Positions 21,890 to 33,042 of a stretch of DNA of 64,000 nt are shown in pieces. The DNA comes from Enoplolaimus lenunculus. Its lineage: Eukaryota > Nematoda > Enoplea > Enoplida > Thoracostomopsidae. The DNA lies in the NCBI GenBank assembly GCA_030248215.1, contig JASANG010002574.1, forward strand, positions 186,001-250,000, read 5' to 3'. A program made the translations under genes and the position numbers. The stretch's first letter is position 1, and the number at the start of each line of letters is the position of its first letter. The notes beneath the pieces were generated by a model, which was given only the letters and a program-made list of their open reading frames with translations, was not told where the DNA came from and ran no database searches.

Positions 21890-23250
21890 ATTTTATCTTT
21901 TAATCAATTTTCTCAAAATTTATGCAAATTTCCCCAGACTGTATGCAAATTACCCGACTGTTAGCTAAACATTTCAGCTATATAAGAAGATGAAAAATTC
22001 TCACGAAAGCGCAGTTGTCACTTTTGGTTCGTAGCGCAATCAGTTTCTCGGTGTCTTATGTTGGTTTTAATCCAATTGCATTCAGATTGACTGGTAATAA
22101 TATACTGAAAATAGCTTTACTGTGATTTCTCGAAACAATGTCCAAAGATTCGCAAATGCGCTTGAGCAACTCCTACGATCGACGGGGGTTGCTTCCCAAA
22201 CCGCTAGTACAAGTTCTACATCATGTTCAACGCTCAATCCGAATGGCGACGACTTCGATCCGAAACGCCCCAGTGATATGTAGTCGACCGTCTTACCGTC
22301 ACTGGCGGTTATTGCAGGGGTAGAGTCAGGCCAGTATCAGTGTGTACATGAGGTAAATTGCTCTATTCTATGATTTGAAATTTCATTCAGACTTATTATA
22401 TGGTTATTTTTCCCATTGTTTTTCATTGCTAATGGGTTTTCCACACTGAAATTCGTGCCTTCGTTACTATACATGGTTTATCATTTTCTATATTAAAGTG
22501 TTCACAAATGCGTCAGTATTGCAGGAGTGATCGGAAATCTAATCACATGGGTTGATCAGTGTCATGTGTGAGTGCGCACGATGAATGATAGAATCCCGTA
22601 AAGGATTGCTAGGCTTAGCGTATATATATTTCTGGTTGGCGCCGAGTTGTTAGTTTGCTTAAACATCTTAATTCTGAATATTTCCATATTTTAAGTTAAT
22701 TGATAGCTAGCTAATCACGTAGCGTTCACAAAGTTCACTTGTTGAGCAATCTAGCGGCCCAATCATTTATCGGGGGCGAAAATTCAGGCGGTATCGAATT
22801 CCCGGTTTCGTGGAAATCCGTTTCCCTCCGGTCCAGGTCCCCTACCGATGTTATTTCCAGTTTCACCATTTTGCCTGGTCTGAGTTTTTCTCATGTACCC
22901 GTGTTAGCCCGCCAACTAGCCGTTTGGTCTGTCAATTCCATGTGGAGTGGCTGTAAAAGAGTTTCGCTTTCCTCGTGTGCTATTACCATTGATCCCTGAC
23001 CTGTCTCATGTCCCCTGTTCTACGAAGCCGGTAGATTATGTGCTTAGATGTCTGAATCCAAGGCGGCAAGGGGTAAGGCTAACTTAGTCGCGAGTGTGCG
23101 TTGCACAAGAGCTCACAGGATTCGCGTTTGCTCTAAAGGTGTTGACCTTGACGACTCGCTCCGAACTCGGGGGTACGTCTCGCTCGGCTGAAGCTCGATT
23201 TTTTCCATCTAATAAGTTCAAAGTGGCTGACAGCGGGTAGCAAACTTTCC
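21890..23250. other. GC-richer unassigned tract
   Basis: Composition differs from the neighbours. A TATATAAG near 21980 is followed by a frame at about 22090-22278 with protein-like content (NNVQRFANALEQLLRST). A second GC-rich block covers 22740-23230. I see no reverse transcriptase, integrase, transposase or host domain. It may be an old inserted element or part of an unrecognised gene. Confidence 0.3.
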
Positions 23251-23751
23251 GTCTTTTTCTTTTAAACTTATAGATTCGAATCTTAACAGGAATTTGGGCA
23301 AGAACTCGAATTTCGGTAAAACTCTGCTATCAATTTATTTAGGTGCTGCACACATTTGAGGATATCGACCCTAGAAATGGCTAAAAAAATTTAGTCACCG
23401 TAAAAAATTAATCGTAAACAAAACTTCACAATGTGCATGGTGCGTTATTTTCCGACTGATACAATAAATTTTAAATCTTTTAAACATTTTGGCTTTTATA
23501 CAGCTTACGTGTTAAAACCAAGGCCAACCGAAAAAAATAGAGAGCCACAACGAAAATGTTTAATTCAATTTTCAAAATTAACTTTACTAGCAATATACCT
23601 GTGAAAGTTTTTAAAACAATTTATCAATTTAGCAGGCTTCTGCGGACAGTTTTTTGAAAATCACAACCGTAAATGTAAATTGTGTAAGCTTTGTTAGCAA
23701 TCAAACATTAATGCTAAATCTAGTGAAATTGACGACGTTACAGCTAACACA

Positions 23752-24154
23752 CAGGGTGCAACAGTAATTCTGGTTCCGGTAGGGAAATTCGGTATTTTTC
23801 ACTATCCGGTTCCGGCAAAAAATCCGGTATTTTTCGCTAAAAATTTCCGGTATTTTCGATATTGAAAATTTTTCCTTTCTAACTTATTTCTTTAAAATTG
23901 TCTGAACGTGTATTGCCAAAATTTTCAATTTGTACCATACTTCATAATTTATCAATTTATCATACCTTTCCACCTACTGCATTTGTTTCAGGTTTTTGGC
24001 ATTTAAATGGTGTGCTTACAGCATTAAAAGCGATAAAATAGCGTTAAGAATAAAAATTTCGGTAGCAAGCATTTTTTACTTTCCAGTTCCGGCTCCGGTA
24101 TTTTTTAACTTTCCGGTTCCAGTTCCGGTATTTTAAAATTCCGGTTGCACCCTG
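23752..24154. mobile_element. Family J element (hAT-like)
   Basis: Begins CAGGGTGCAAC and ends GTTGCACCCTG, the hAT-type CAGGG start. The flanks CTAACACA and CTGACAGA agree at six of eight positions, compatible with an 8-bp duplication. The interior is made of ttccggt/accggaa motifs. Non-coding. Confidence 0.75.
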
Positions 24155-24297
24155 CTGACAGATTTCACAAAATTTTAAGTGTTAAAACACTTCTGCAACG
24201 ATGCTTACATTAAGAACGGTTACGGTTGTCATCTTTTATTATTAATATTATTAATATTAATAATAAGTGAATCAACAGACACAGTCTGATCTAAAAT

Positions 24298-24303
24298 TTT
24301 ATT
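24298..24303 (-). promoter_or_regulatory. Polyadenylation signal AATAAA
   Basis: AATAAA on the minus strand about 20 bp after the stop of the acidic/basic repeat protein gene. Confidence 0.6.
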
Positions 24304-24323
24304 TGAAATTTTCGTGTCTTCAC

Positions 24324-27300
24324 TTACTTCTTTTCGGTTGACTTTTTCTTGTTTTTCTTTGAACCTTTTTTATTTTTCTTGTTTCCCTTCTTTTTCCCCT
24401 TTCCTTTGTTTTTCTTTTTGCCTTTTTCTTTGCTAGATTTATCTTTACTTTTCCTTTTTGATTTGTCTTTGTCTTTCTTGTTTTTACCTTTTCCTTTTTC
24501 TTTCTTTTTGTCTTTATTTTTGCTAGGTTTTTCTTTGCTTTTATCTGTTTCTTTGCTTTGGTTAACTTTGTCTTTTTGTTCCTTCTTTTTGTCAACATCT
24601 TTTCCTTTCTTCTTTTCTTTACTTTTGTCTTTTTTGTTTTTTCCTTTTTTCTTTTCTTTACTTTTGTCTTTTTTGTTTTTTCCTTTCTTGTTTTTCTTAT
24701 CTTTCTTATTTTTTCCTTTCTTGTTTTTCTTATCTTTCTTATTTTTTCCTTTCTTATTTTTCTTCTCCTTCTTCTTCTTCTTGTTCTTCTTCTCCTTCTT
24801 TTTTTTAGAATTCTTACTTGAATCACTTTTTTGCATACTACTCTTATCTTCTGATTCTTCTGAACCTTCGCTGCTATAACCTGCAGAATCAGATAAATTA
24901 CTGCTTTCATGGCTCGTTTCTGCCGAGATTTCACCATTTTCGCTGCTTTCTGAATGATGATCGCCAGAAGATTCCGATGAATTACTGTTTTCGCTGCTTA
25001 TTCCTCCAGATTCTACAGAATGTTCGCTGCTTTCTGAATAGTGATCGCCAGAAGATTCCGATGAATTACTGTTTTCGCTGCTTATTTCTCCAGATTCTAA
25101 AGAATGTTCGCTGCTTTCTGAATAGTGATCGCCAGAAGATTCCGATGAATTACTGTTTTCACTGCTACTTTCTCCAGATCCTACAGAATGTTCGCTGCTT
25201 TCTGAATAGTGATCGCCAGAAGATTCCGATGAATTACTGTTTTCACTGCTACTTTCTCCAGATCCTACAGAATGTTCGCTGCTTTCTGAATAGTGATCGC
25301 CAGAAGATTCCGATGAATTACTGTTTTCACTGCTACTTTCTCCAGATCCTACAGAATGTTCGCTGCTTTCTGAATAGTGATCGCCAGAAGATTCCGATGA
25401 ATTACTGTTTTCACTGCTACTTTCTCCAGATCCTACAGAATGTTCGCTGCTTTCTGAATAGTGATCGCCAGAAGATTCCGATGAATTACTGTTTTCACTG
25501 CTACTTTCTCCAGATCCTACAGAATGTTCGCTGCTTTCTGAATAGTGATCGCCAGAAGATTCCAACGAATCACTGTGTTCGCTGCTAATTTCTCCAGATT
25601 CTATAGAATGTTCGCTGTTTTCCGACAAATCATCATCAGCAATAATTATAACTTCTTCTGTATAACTTTTTTCGTCGGTCATATCAATTGTTTTCATCTC
25701 TCCATTGTCGATTCCTTCATTGTCAGCAATTATTTCCGCAGTATGACTTTCTTCGCCGTTGACTTCAATTGGTTGGTTATCATCCACGCCGACTTCCAAT
25801 AAACCATCGGATGCCGTTGAACTGATGCTACTTTTGCTTGTTTTTCCAATTTCGACATACACGTGATCGGATTTGCTTGTGGCGTGGTTTTCGTCTGGTG
25901 GCTTTGCTGTTTGAGCTTTAATCAGTGTTTCTGGCATTTCCATCTCTGCTGCCTAAAATGATCAAAATTGCTTGCAGATTGCAATGCAACATTACTGCAG
26001 TGCAATCAAGAGTCGATAATCTCTATTTAACACAACTGCGCAACTGGGCATATTCTGTGTAGAAAAGAATGTACTCGGCACCCGTTGCGTTTTTTCCCTG
26101 CCCCCCCCCTTTATTTAGAGGGGGGCACAACCGGTGCGAACCATGGCACTTTATGTATGCGGCGTCAAACATGCTCCCCTTAATCTCTATTTAACACAAC
26201 TGCGCAACTGGGCATATTCTGTGTAGAAAAGAATGTACTCGGCACCCGTTGCGTTTTTTCCCTGCCCCCCCCTTTATTTAGAGGGGGGCACAACCGGTGC
26301 GAACCATGGCACTTTATGTATGCGGCGTCAAACATGCTCCCCTTATAATTTAATTTAACGGTATTCATGTGATCGCGAACCCCCTCTATACAAGCGGGTC
26401 GGCCAAAAACGCAACGCCCAGTGGTACATTTTTGACCATGAGGGACCCTAAGTGATGCACACTTGTCATTATCCACACTTGGTTCAACATATAAAAGACA
26501 TACGACACATAATTTTTGTGTATTGTATTCCACAGTTGTATTTTGGTCAAACATCAAACAGTTGTCATCTTTTTGATTTTTATAGCTTAATATCCGTTTC
26601 TGTTATTTTCGTCATTGTATTTTAATACACCTTCGTAACGCTACTTTTTGGACCAAAGCTAAATATTGAGATATTAGCTTGTTTAGTTATCCGACAAGAA
26701 TCTCTAGAACCGCTGAATTGATTTTTGGGGTTTATTTACGGCGCGGTAATTACCATTCGATGCCATGCCTGCTAACTAAAATAAATATCTCTTACCGAGA
26801 CGTTGACATTGCAATTACCTAGTACTATATGTTTGGTTTTGCAATAAACTAGATAGGGTAATTGCGCTATTATATTGGTTTTAACGTTGCTCAATAAGAA
26901 GTTACTTTTTAAGCGTTTGGGACAATGTAAAGAACAGGCGCGGAACAGTATTATAAGCGTATTCCTAAGACTAAGCCTAAGCGTAAGCCGAAGAACGGGC
27001 CTATTCCTTAACCTATGCCTAACGGCGAAGCCTAAACCTAAGCGTAAGAATGAGTTTATTCCTAAGCTTAACCCTAAGCGAAAAAAATTAGTCGAAAGCT
27101 TAAGCTTACTCTATTCTAGTCCCACTGAAAAACGTTCCGCCGCTGATCCTTACAATTACCAGCGTTTGTACAATGAGATATTATGCCTGGGTTTCTGAAA
27201 TCTTACTTAAGTATGACTTAGTACTTAAGTTGCGCTGCTTACTCCACCATTTTGTCGTTTTTAAAAGTTTACATATAAGATAAGTAAATATTTAAGTCGC

Positions 27301-27901
27301 TTACTAAAATTTGATATATTACAGATTTGACAGTTTTAGGCATACTAACATTGGTCAAAGTGAAACTGTAGACTCATGGTGTCTTTTAATAAAAGCAAAA
27401 CAACTTTCTTGTCACAACGGCTGACATTTGACGTTTATTTGTTTTTGCTCGGAAAGTTAAGTATTTACTTAAGTTGGCGGCTTAAGTAATTCTCCCCCCT
27501 GGAAAAATTTTGGCCCCGCCTAGAAAACTGTCAACCTTGCTTGTAAGCTAACAAAAACCGATGAATGCCCGTCATGAAAATTTTTAGCCCTCTTAGCAAA
27601 GTGAGCTGGCTACAGGCCTACGGACGAGTCCACGTTTGAGCAAAGCCAGTGGCTGTGAAGAGAAATCAGCAGGCTTGAAGCGATTGTTGTTTTGTTTACA
27701 AAATATGATTGTTTTCAGATAAATTTTAGCTGATTGTAAATACAATGGCGTGTCGGTCGATCAGACTAATTTCTGTAGACCCACGACACAGTTGCATTGT
27801 ACATCCAAATTAAATATAATTTAAATTGAAAATTAATTTCTACTCACCGCAAAATTTGCAACAAGCAGAATTAGCCATGTCAGCTTGATTGCTGACGTCA
27901 T
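24324..27901 (-). CDS. Secreted bipolar protein: acidic Ser-rich repeats plus Lys-rich tail
   Basis: Exon 1 (27901-27848) encodes the signal peptide MTSAIKLTWLILLVANFA and ends at GTGAGT. Exon 2 (25952-24324) follows a CATTTTAG acceptor and joins in phase 0, giving about 560 residues. After about 110 residues of mixed acidic sequence come eight tandem 28-residue units (84 bp each), with SSESSGDHYSESSEHS at their core. The last 160 or so residues are almost only K with E, N, S and D (KKKEKKNKKKKK). The acidic Ser-Glu motifs look like good casein-kinase-type phosphorylation sites. The chain should be disordered, and its two ends carry opposite charge, as in some matrix, mineral-binding or adhesive proteins. 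That role is inference; no named family is recognised. The intron holds an L duplication and an A element. AATAAA follows the stop. Confidence 0.75.
24950..25625 (-). repeat. 84-bp coding tandem repeat
   Basis: Eight units of 84 bp in frame inside the acidic domain. Five central units are almost identical at nucleotide level, which points to recent amplification or homogenisation; the outer ones have diverged. Confidence 0.95.
26017..26344. repeat. Tandem duplication of 164 bp (family L)
   Basis: Two nearly identical 164-bp copies, each starting taatctctatttaacac and ending tgctcccctt. They contain the L terminus gcaactgggcatattctg. The matching opposite end, tgatgcacacttg, is at about 26450-26470, so one arm of an L element was duplicated in place. 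Confidence 0.9.
26924..27165. mobile_element. Family A element with 8-bp target duplication
   Basis: AGCGTTTG directly precedes and follows the element. Ends ggacaatgtaaagaacagg and ccttacaattacc. It lies in the intron of the bipolar secreted protein gene. Confidence 0.85.
27485..27570. mobile_element. Family O fragment
   Basis: ctcccccctggaaaaatttt, then gtcaaccttgcttgtaagc. Both edges are lost. Confidence 0.45.
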
Positions 27902-28007
27902 AATTGTTCTCTTAGTCAAAGATTTCACTGAGAGACTGTTGTAAATAATACTGAGTAGAATTTAATAAAGATTATTGGGTTTTGCCTACAAATAAACATA
28001 TAACAAT

Positions 28008-28645
28008 GGGCCAATGTTTAGAACACGGCCGTAACAGTGGTATAAAGCATACAAGCCTAAGCTTAAGCCCAAGCCTAAGCCTAAGTGTAAGAATGAGCTT
28101 ATCTTTAAGCCTACTGTAGTGACCCGAATAAGAGGGGATAATGAGAGGGGGTCCCCAATTTGAGTCATAATCAATAGGAGTGTGTATCCCTAATAAGAGT
28201 CCGTAAGCGGATAGAGTCCCTAAACCCTAATTAGAGTCCATAAATGACAATTATATATCACTAATTGTGGCACATTAATGACTCTAGGACCAAATAAAGT
28301 TGAGTTCGAAACTTAAAGCGTACTTAAGTTTTAAAGATACATTCCTAAGTATAACCTTGCATTATCGGTCAAGCTTTTGATTCAACACCAAAACGTTTAA
28401 TTTAACGGATAGTTGCAACACCGGATATATTTCAGTAACCAAGGGCGGCGTAGGGCAGGTTAAAAATAAATAACAGTCCATAACCAAATAACAGGGGGTA
28501 CCCTCTGGAGAGGCCAAATAAATATCAGTCCCACTTCTTCTTCGGGTCACTACAGTAAGCAAACAAACATTAGTCGAAAGCTTATTGCTTACGCTATAGC
28601 AGTCCCACAGAAAAACGTTCCGCCTCTGATCGTTATTTGGTCCGA
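28008..28645. mobile_element. Family A element interrupted by family F
   Basis: The A ends are ggccaatgtttagaacacgg and gatcgttatttggtcc. A complete F element (28114-28555) lies in the hexamer core. Confidence 0.85.
28114..28555. mobile_element. Family F element nested in A
   Basis: Family F has TIRs starting CTGTAGTGACCCGAATAAGA and a TA target. Here it is 442 bp between TA duplications (28112-28113, 28556-28557). The ends are perfect for 15 bp. The interior has repeated taattagagtcc and gtccgtaa motifs and no reading frame of note. Confidence 0.9.
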
Positions 28646-29284
28646 AAATTTAACGGCTAAGTCATTATGCTTCAATGTGAACAAACAACACAGGACGTGC
28701 TTTCACAGTCAATCTGCATAAATTGTAATATTTACTCGTACTGGTTGTACACGAAAATCAAGCAAAAGTCACTCTAAAATCACCACCATTCAAAACGTGT
28801 GTAACATTTTTGGGTATTAAAAATTTTGTTTTGGCAATTCGACGAATAATTTTGAAACTTACATAAAGGTTCTGTATATTTTTTTGCCTAAAACAATATG
28901 CTATAGAACCAGTTGGCGCGTGATATCAGCAACAACGAATGTTGAGCCCAATTGTCGCTTTTAGCTTCAAAAGTTATCGAATATTATTTGCAAAACTGGA
29001 ACATATAACATTAGATCTACTGATAGCGCTTTGTGTTTTGTTACACAATTGTTTTCAACGTTAATATTGAATTGTGTAATAAAGCATAACGCAGTTCAAA
29101 GTTGCATCAGAGACAGAAGCTGAAAACAACAAAAAAATACGAATTAAAATTTCAAAATTTTATAGTCTGATGTTCCTAAACAACTAGTTTACTCAATTTT
29201 AGCATAGGTAAAGCACCAGATTTGGTTTCGTTTTTTTGAACCAAACCATTCTGATACCTGATTTTGGTTTCAGGAACCAGCAGT
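28646..29284. other. Unassigned AT-rich stretch
   Basis: No gene or repeat recognised. Confidence 0.35.
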
Positions 29285-30125
29285 GGCCGATGCGGAATGG
29301 GACATTACCGGCTGGTACCCCCAGTCCCGTTCCCGGTTCACCTTGCTAGAGGGGGGCTTAAAATTTGTCAGGAGAAACTATTCAAGGGTTTTCAACGAAT
29401 TACAAGCAAGGTTGAAACTTTCTAGGAGGGGCAAAATTTTCCACGGAAGCGGGGTTGAGCCCCCTCCCCCCCGCCGGGCCCGGGGACCCGCGGCCCGGGA
29501 AACCGGGCGGAAAAGGCGCGGTATAAACGGGTAAGAAGTTTAATAACGCGGGTAAAAAATTCAAAGTTTTTATCAGCATCAAACTTTTAAGTTTTATGGT
29601 GGAAAATCAACGTTTTATTGTCTGTTTTATTGCTGGTCAGGTCCGAGTCCGTGCTTTATTTAGCTGGGTTTGAAATTTTGTTGTTTCTAGTAAAAATTTC
29701 ATTTGTAAAATTCATTGAAGCTATATCGCGAAATTTTATTAACCCTTTCTCACATGAATATTTTCTATTTCCCCTGAGACCTACTTTTAAGCTAGGATTT
29801 GAACTCCAGTGACTGTAGTGGGAGGCGTATACCATCACCACTCAGCTGTAGGAGCTTGACGCTCGAGCCCGAGGGGGCTCACACGTCTTGTGGTGATTTA
29901 GTACTATGTATACGTGTTGCAATTGTTAAACACGGTGCTATATATATTATTTAACGTATATACACTGCACTGAGTTGCCTATAGGAACTCAATGTGAGAA
30001 GGGGTTAAAGCAAGAATCACCAGCGATCTTTAAAATACTGGTTTGACTTCAGGCGCGTGTAAAAGGTGGGTCGTGGGTAGATCTTATTTGCGCGGGTATA
30101 CCCGCTGGTAAAACATTCACTTCCC
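29285..30125. mobile_element. Family I element with O-like block and nested D
   Basis: It starts agtggccgatgcggaatgg and ends ttcccgctctggga. The left part includes an O-type block (29340-29440), then GC-rich gggcccggggacccg, then I motifs. D is inserted at 29743-30004. The composite is about 840 bp. Confidence 0.55.
29743..30004 (-). mobile_element. Family D element nested in I
   Basis: 262 bp between TTAA sites (29739-29742, 30005-30008). The copy is very close to the one at 18732, so D moved relatively recently. The tRNA-like boxes are kept on the minus strand. Confidence 0.85.
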
Positions 30126-30131
30126 GCTCTG

Positions 30132-30320
30132 GGACTATGTAAAGATCGGAAGCGGAAAGTTTTTCTGCGACACTGCCATATAGAGTAAAGTTTAAGCTTT
30201 AGACTCATTGTTGGCTTCGGCTTAGGGTTGGCATAGATATAAGCTTATTCTAAGACTTATGCTCAAGCCTAGGCTTAGAATTAAACCTCGTTCTGCCAGC
30301 AGTTATCTTACGGCGATGTT
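30132..30320. mobile_element. Family A element, degraded
   Basis: Left end actatgtaaagatcggaagc; the core contains mixed-orientation hexamers. The right end is not recognisable. Confidence 0.5.
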
Positions 30321-30599
30321 TGTGTACTCAGCATACGCATAAGTTAGGGCCTATATTTTTTGGCCTGTGTGTATTTATTCAGCAGGTTGTTCAAAACCTG
30401 TAAAAGAGCTGTTTTACTCGTTTCTTCGGAACTTTCCGCAGTGAATATATTTGAAATGTGTATTTTAAAATATTTCACTAACGAAACGAACGTGAAACGC
30501 CAGCGCGTTTCGTTCAAATTAAATATTTCAAATTCTAAATTAGTTTTCGTCAGAAGTGTGTCGACTACGCTCGTCACCCCCTGATTCCGCGTTTCTATT

Positions 30600-30862
30600 T
30601 ATGTCTCGTACGGCGCCCATCAGTCAGCATCAAAAGTACAGCGCCACTACTAACTTATAACGTACGGTGACGTATGATGACGGGCGGCACCGGAAAACAT
30701 CAAAAGTACAGCGCCACTACTAATTTATGATAACGTACGGTGACATATGATGACTTGCGGCACCGGACAACATCAAAAGTATAGCGCCACTACTAACTTA
30801 TGATAACGTACGGTGACGTATGATGACGGGCGACACCGGGCAACATCAAAAGTATAGCGCCA
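30600..30862. repeat. Tandem array of about 80-bp units (family H related)
   Basis: Three full units and a partial one. Each contains catcaaaagtacagcgcc, actactaactta, aacgtacggtgacgtatg, and ggcaccgg. The unit border agtatagcgccac matches the H terminus, so the array seems to grow from an H element. Confidence 0.85.
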
Positions 30863-30894
30863 CCCTTATAAGTAAGACCTCAACAGCGGTTGGT

Positions 30895-30975
30895 AACAGA
30901 GCTGCACGTTACCCGCGGGCAACGCGAGTACGGGTAAGAAAATTTTGGCGCGGGTAAACCCGCGTCGAAACCCAG
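30895..30975. mobile_element. Family I fragment
   Basis: ttacccgcgggcaacgcg to acccgcgtcgaaac, in the 3' flank of the basic secreted-protein gene. Confidence 0.5.
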
Positions 30976-30995
30976 ATGATTTCAAAAAATGAAAA

Positions 30996-31001
30996 TTTAT
31001 T
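30996..31001 (-). promoter_or_regulatory. Polyadenylation signal AATAAA
   Basis: Minus-strand AATAAA about 90 bp after the stop at 31091. Confidence 0.5.
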
Positions 31002-31090
31002 TATCACAATTTTTTTCAATGCGTCCACAACTGTAAAATTACACTAATTTGTCATTGATTTCAAAAGGCTTCTTGTACAACAACGTCCGG

Positions 31091-32758
31091 CTACGAATGT
31101 CTTCGATTGGCTGATTTTCGTTGCTTCTTCGCCAAACGTTGTTGTTGTTTACGTTGTTGTTTCTTCGCTTTTCGTTCCGCTTTCCACTGCTGCAATCGTC
31201 CGGTGAGCGTTCGTTTCACTTTTTGGTCTGATTTCAATGAATTGTCGAGTGTTTCGGTTTTTTTCGTCTTCGGCTTGCCAGATTTGTTTGATTTTGCCGC
31301 TGCGCGTTGTTCCGCTTTTGCTTCTTTGAGCGTTCGTTTTGCGGCTTTACGTTGTTCCAGTTTCGCTATTCGCGCTTCTTTTGCTGCTTTACGCTTGGCC
31401 GTTCGTTCTTCTTTGGTTAGTTTTGTTTTTCTCGAACGTAATTCTTGATTCGCTTTTTGTGTCTTCGCTTTCGTTGCTGGTTCATCGTTTACAAACACGT
31501 CGTTTGGATTAATATAATTGTGATTAACAACGTTTACTGCATTACGTTTGGCGAATCTGTTCAGTGCTCGAGACCGCTTCAGCGGGGGTTCAAGGTTGTG
31601 CGCATTCGGTGACAATGCAAGCGCCGCTGCGTCTGGTGATAACTGTGTTAAACGTTTGCTTCGCGACTCCTGTAAACTGCCCATTGTTACTTTAGCGGAC
31701 GTAGCGGTTTTTCCGATGGATTAATTAACAGAGCAAGCTTAAGCTTTACACTAATTTTTTTGCTTACACTTATACGTATGTTTAGCTTTAGTTGTAGGGT
31801 AATCATAGCATTGAGGCTTAGGCTTGTGAATGTGGTTATACTAATGTTACGAATCTCAAATTAAAAGTTGGAAGTCTTTCATTAAATTTTGAAGCTTACC
31901 TTCGGCTATTCGGTTACGGACTGGTGTTTATTTTTCAACCTTTTGTAGTGATCCGAATAAGAGGGGGACTGGTATTCATTTGGCCTCTCAAGAGAGTGTC
32001 CTCTGTTATTCGGTACGGTCTGTTATTTTTAACCCATCCTTCGCCGCTCAACGTTACTGATATATCCAGTACTGCAATTGTCCGTTAAATTAAACGTTTA
32101 CATGTCTGGTATCAAAAGCTTGAGCGATAGTGCAAGGTTATACATAGGAATGTACTTTCAAAACTGAAGTATGCTTTAAAGTTTCGAACTCAACTTTGTT
32201 TGGATCTGGAATGATTTATGCGCTACCCTTAGAAATAATTGAAATTTATGGGCTCTAATTAGGGGGTATAGGGACTCTATCCGCTTACGGTCTCTTATTA
32301 GAAATACGGACTCCTAGTTAAATCAATAACCGAACTTTACTACTTACGATACGTCCATGACCTAAACTCAGGTTGGGGGGCCTGAGCTCAACCAGAAATA
32401 TCCTTGAAATTTGAATATTTAAATACACTCCAAAGAATACACGCGGTGCAACTTTTTTACATACTTAAAAATCAGAAAATTAGTCTTGAATATAAAACAA
32501 CTAAGACTGGGGAACTTAGAGACTGGAAAATTTGCTCTTTGTCTTAGGTTTAGGCTTAGGCTTTAGTTGGCAGCTCCCTATAATATTCCTGGGTCATTAA
32601 AATAGCAACAAAATACAAAATTTAATTTCTTTGAGTTATTATATAATACTATTAATGTTGCGTACTAATTTGTTACAAAATCATTAATAAAGATAACTTA
32701 CGACACACGCCAATAAACAGAAAGCCACTCCAGCGGCTAAAGGCACCAGAAACCGCAT
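31091..32758 (-). CDS. Secreted Lys/Arg-rich protein
   Basis: Exon 1 (32758-32702) encodes MRFLVPLAAGVAFCLLACV, a signal peptide, and ends at GTAAGT. Exon 2 (31669-31091) follows GTTTACAG and joins in phase 0, giving 211 residues. The mature chain starts ESRSKRLTQ. Its first third is mixed, with a run of NxxNP-type residues (NHNYINPNDVFVND). The last 120 residues are strongly basic and Ala/Gln-rich (KAAKRTLKEAKAEQRAAA), likely helical. Read alone, exon 2 looks like a nucleolar-type basic protein starting at the ATG at 31684. The signal-peptide exon with matching phase makes a secreted product more likely, though the short start cannot be excluded. The intron has A and F remnants. AATAAA follows the stop. 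Confidence 0.65.
31720..31860. mobile_element. Family A element, partial
   Basis: Retains gcaagcttaagctttacac, a weak core and ttatactaatgttacg; the extreme ends are lost. Confidence 0.5.
31943..32345. mobile_element. Family F element, degraded
   Basis: The left end ttgtagtgatccgaataag is good and the interior follows F in reverse order. The right end is eroded. Confidence 0.65.
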
Positions 32759-32844
32759 CACAGATGCTTCAAAACAAAAATTCACTACTTAATTTACAAT
32801 ATTAAGTTAATAACTGTTATTACGTTCTGAAAAACAATTTACCA

Positions 32845-33042
32845 GTCGTATAAGCATATTTCTTAGCCTAAGCTTAAGCCTAAGCTTAAGCCTGAGCCTA
32901 AGCTTAAGAATCAGATTTACCTAAGTCTACGCGCAGGAATGAGCTTATACCTAAGAATAAGCCTAAGGCTAAGCCTTGATCAAAAAATTAGTCTAAAGCA
33001 TTTAGTTTACTCTATTGCAGTCCCACAGAAAGACGTTCCGCA
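32845..33042. mobile_element. Family A element, partial
   Basis: The core is in GCCTAA orientation; the inner right segment gcagtcccacagaaagacg is kept. The outer ends are replaced by a family I fragment on the right. Confidence 0.65.

Noticed and set aside
21980-22700. A degraded LTR retroelement
   Set aside because: A TATA-like motif and GC-rich block are suggestive, but no paired long repeats and no reverse transcriptase, integrase or capsid signature could be seen, so I left the tract unassigned.
24349-25588. Phe-rich and repeat-containing frames on the plus strand
   Set aside because: They are antisense shadows of the lysine-rich tail and the acidic repeat of the minus-strand gene.
31107-31448. 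Plus-strand Cys/Phe-rich frame
   Set aside because: It is antisense to the basic secreted-protein exon, which has a signal exon, matching phase and AATAAA.
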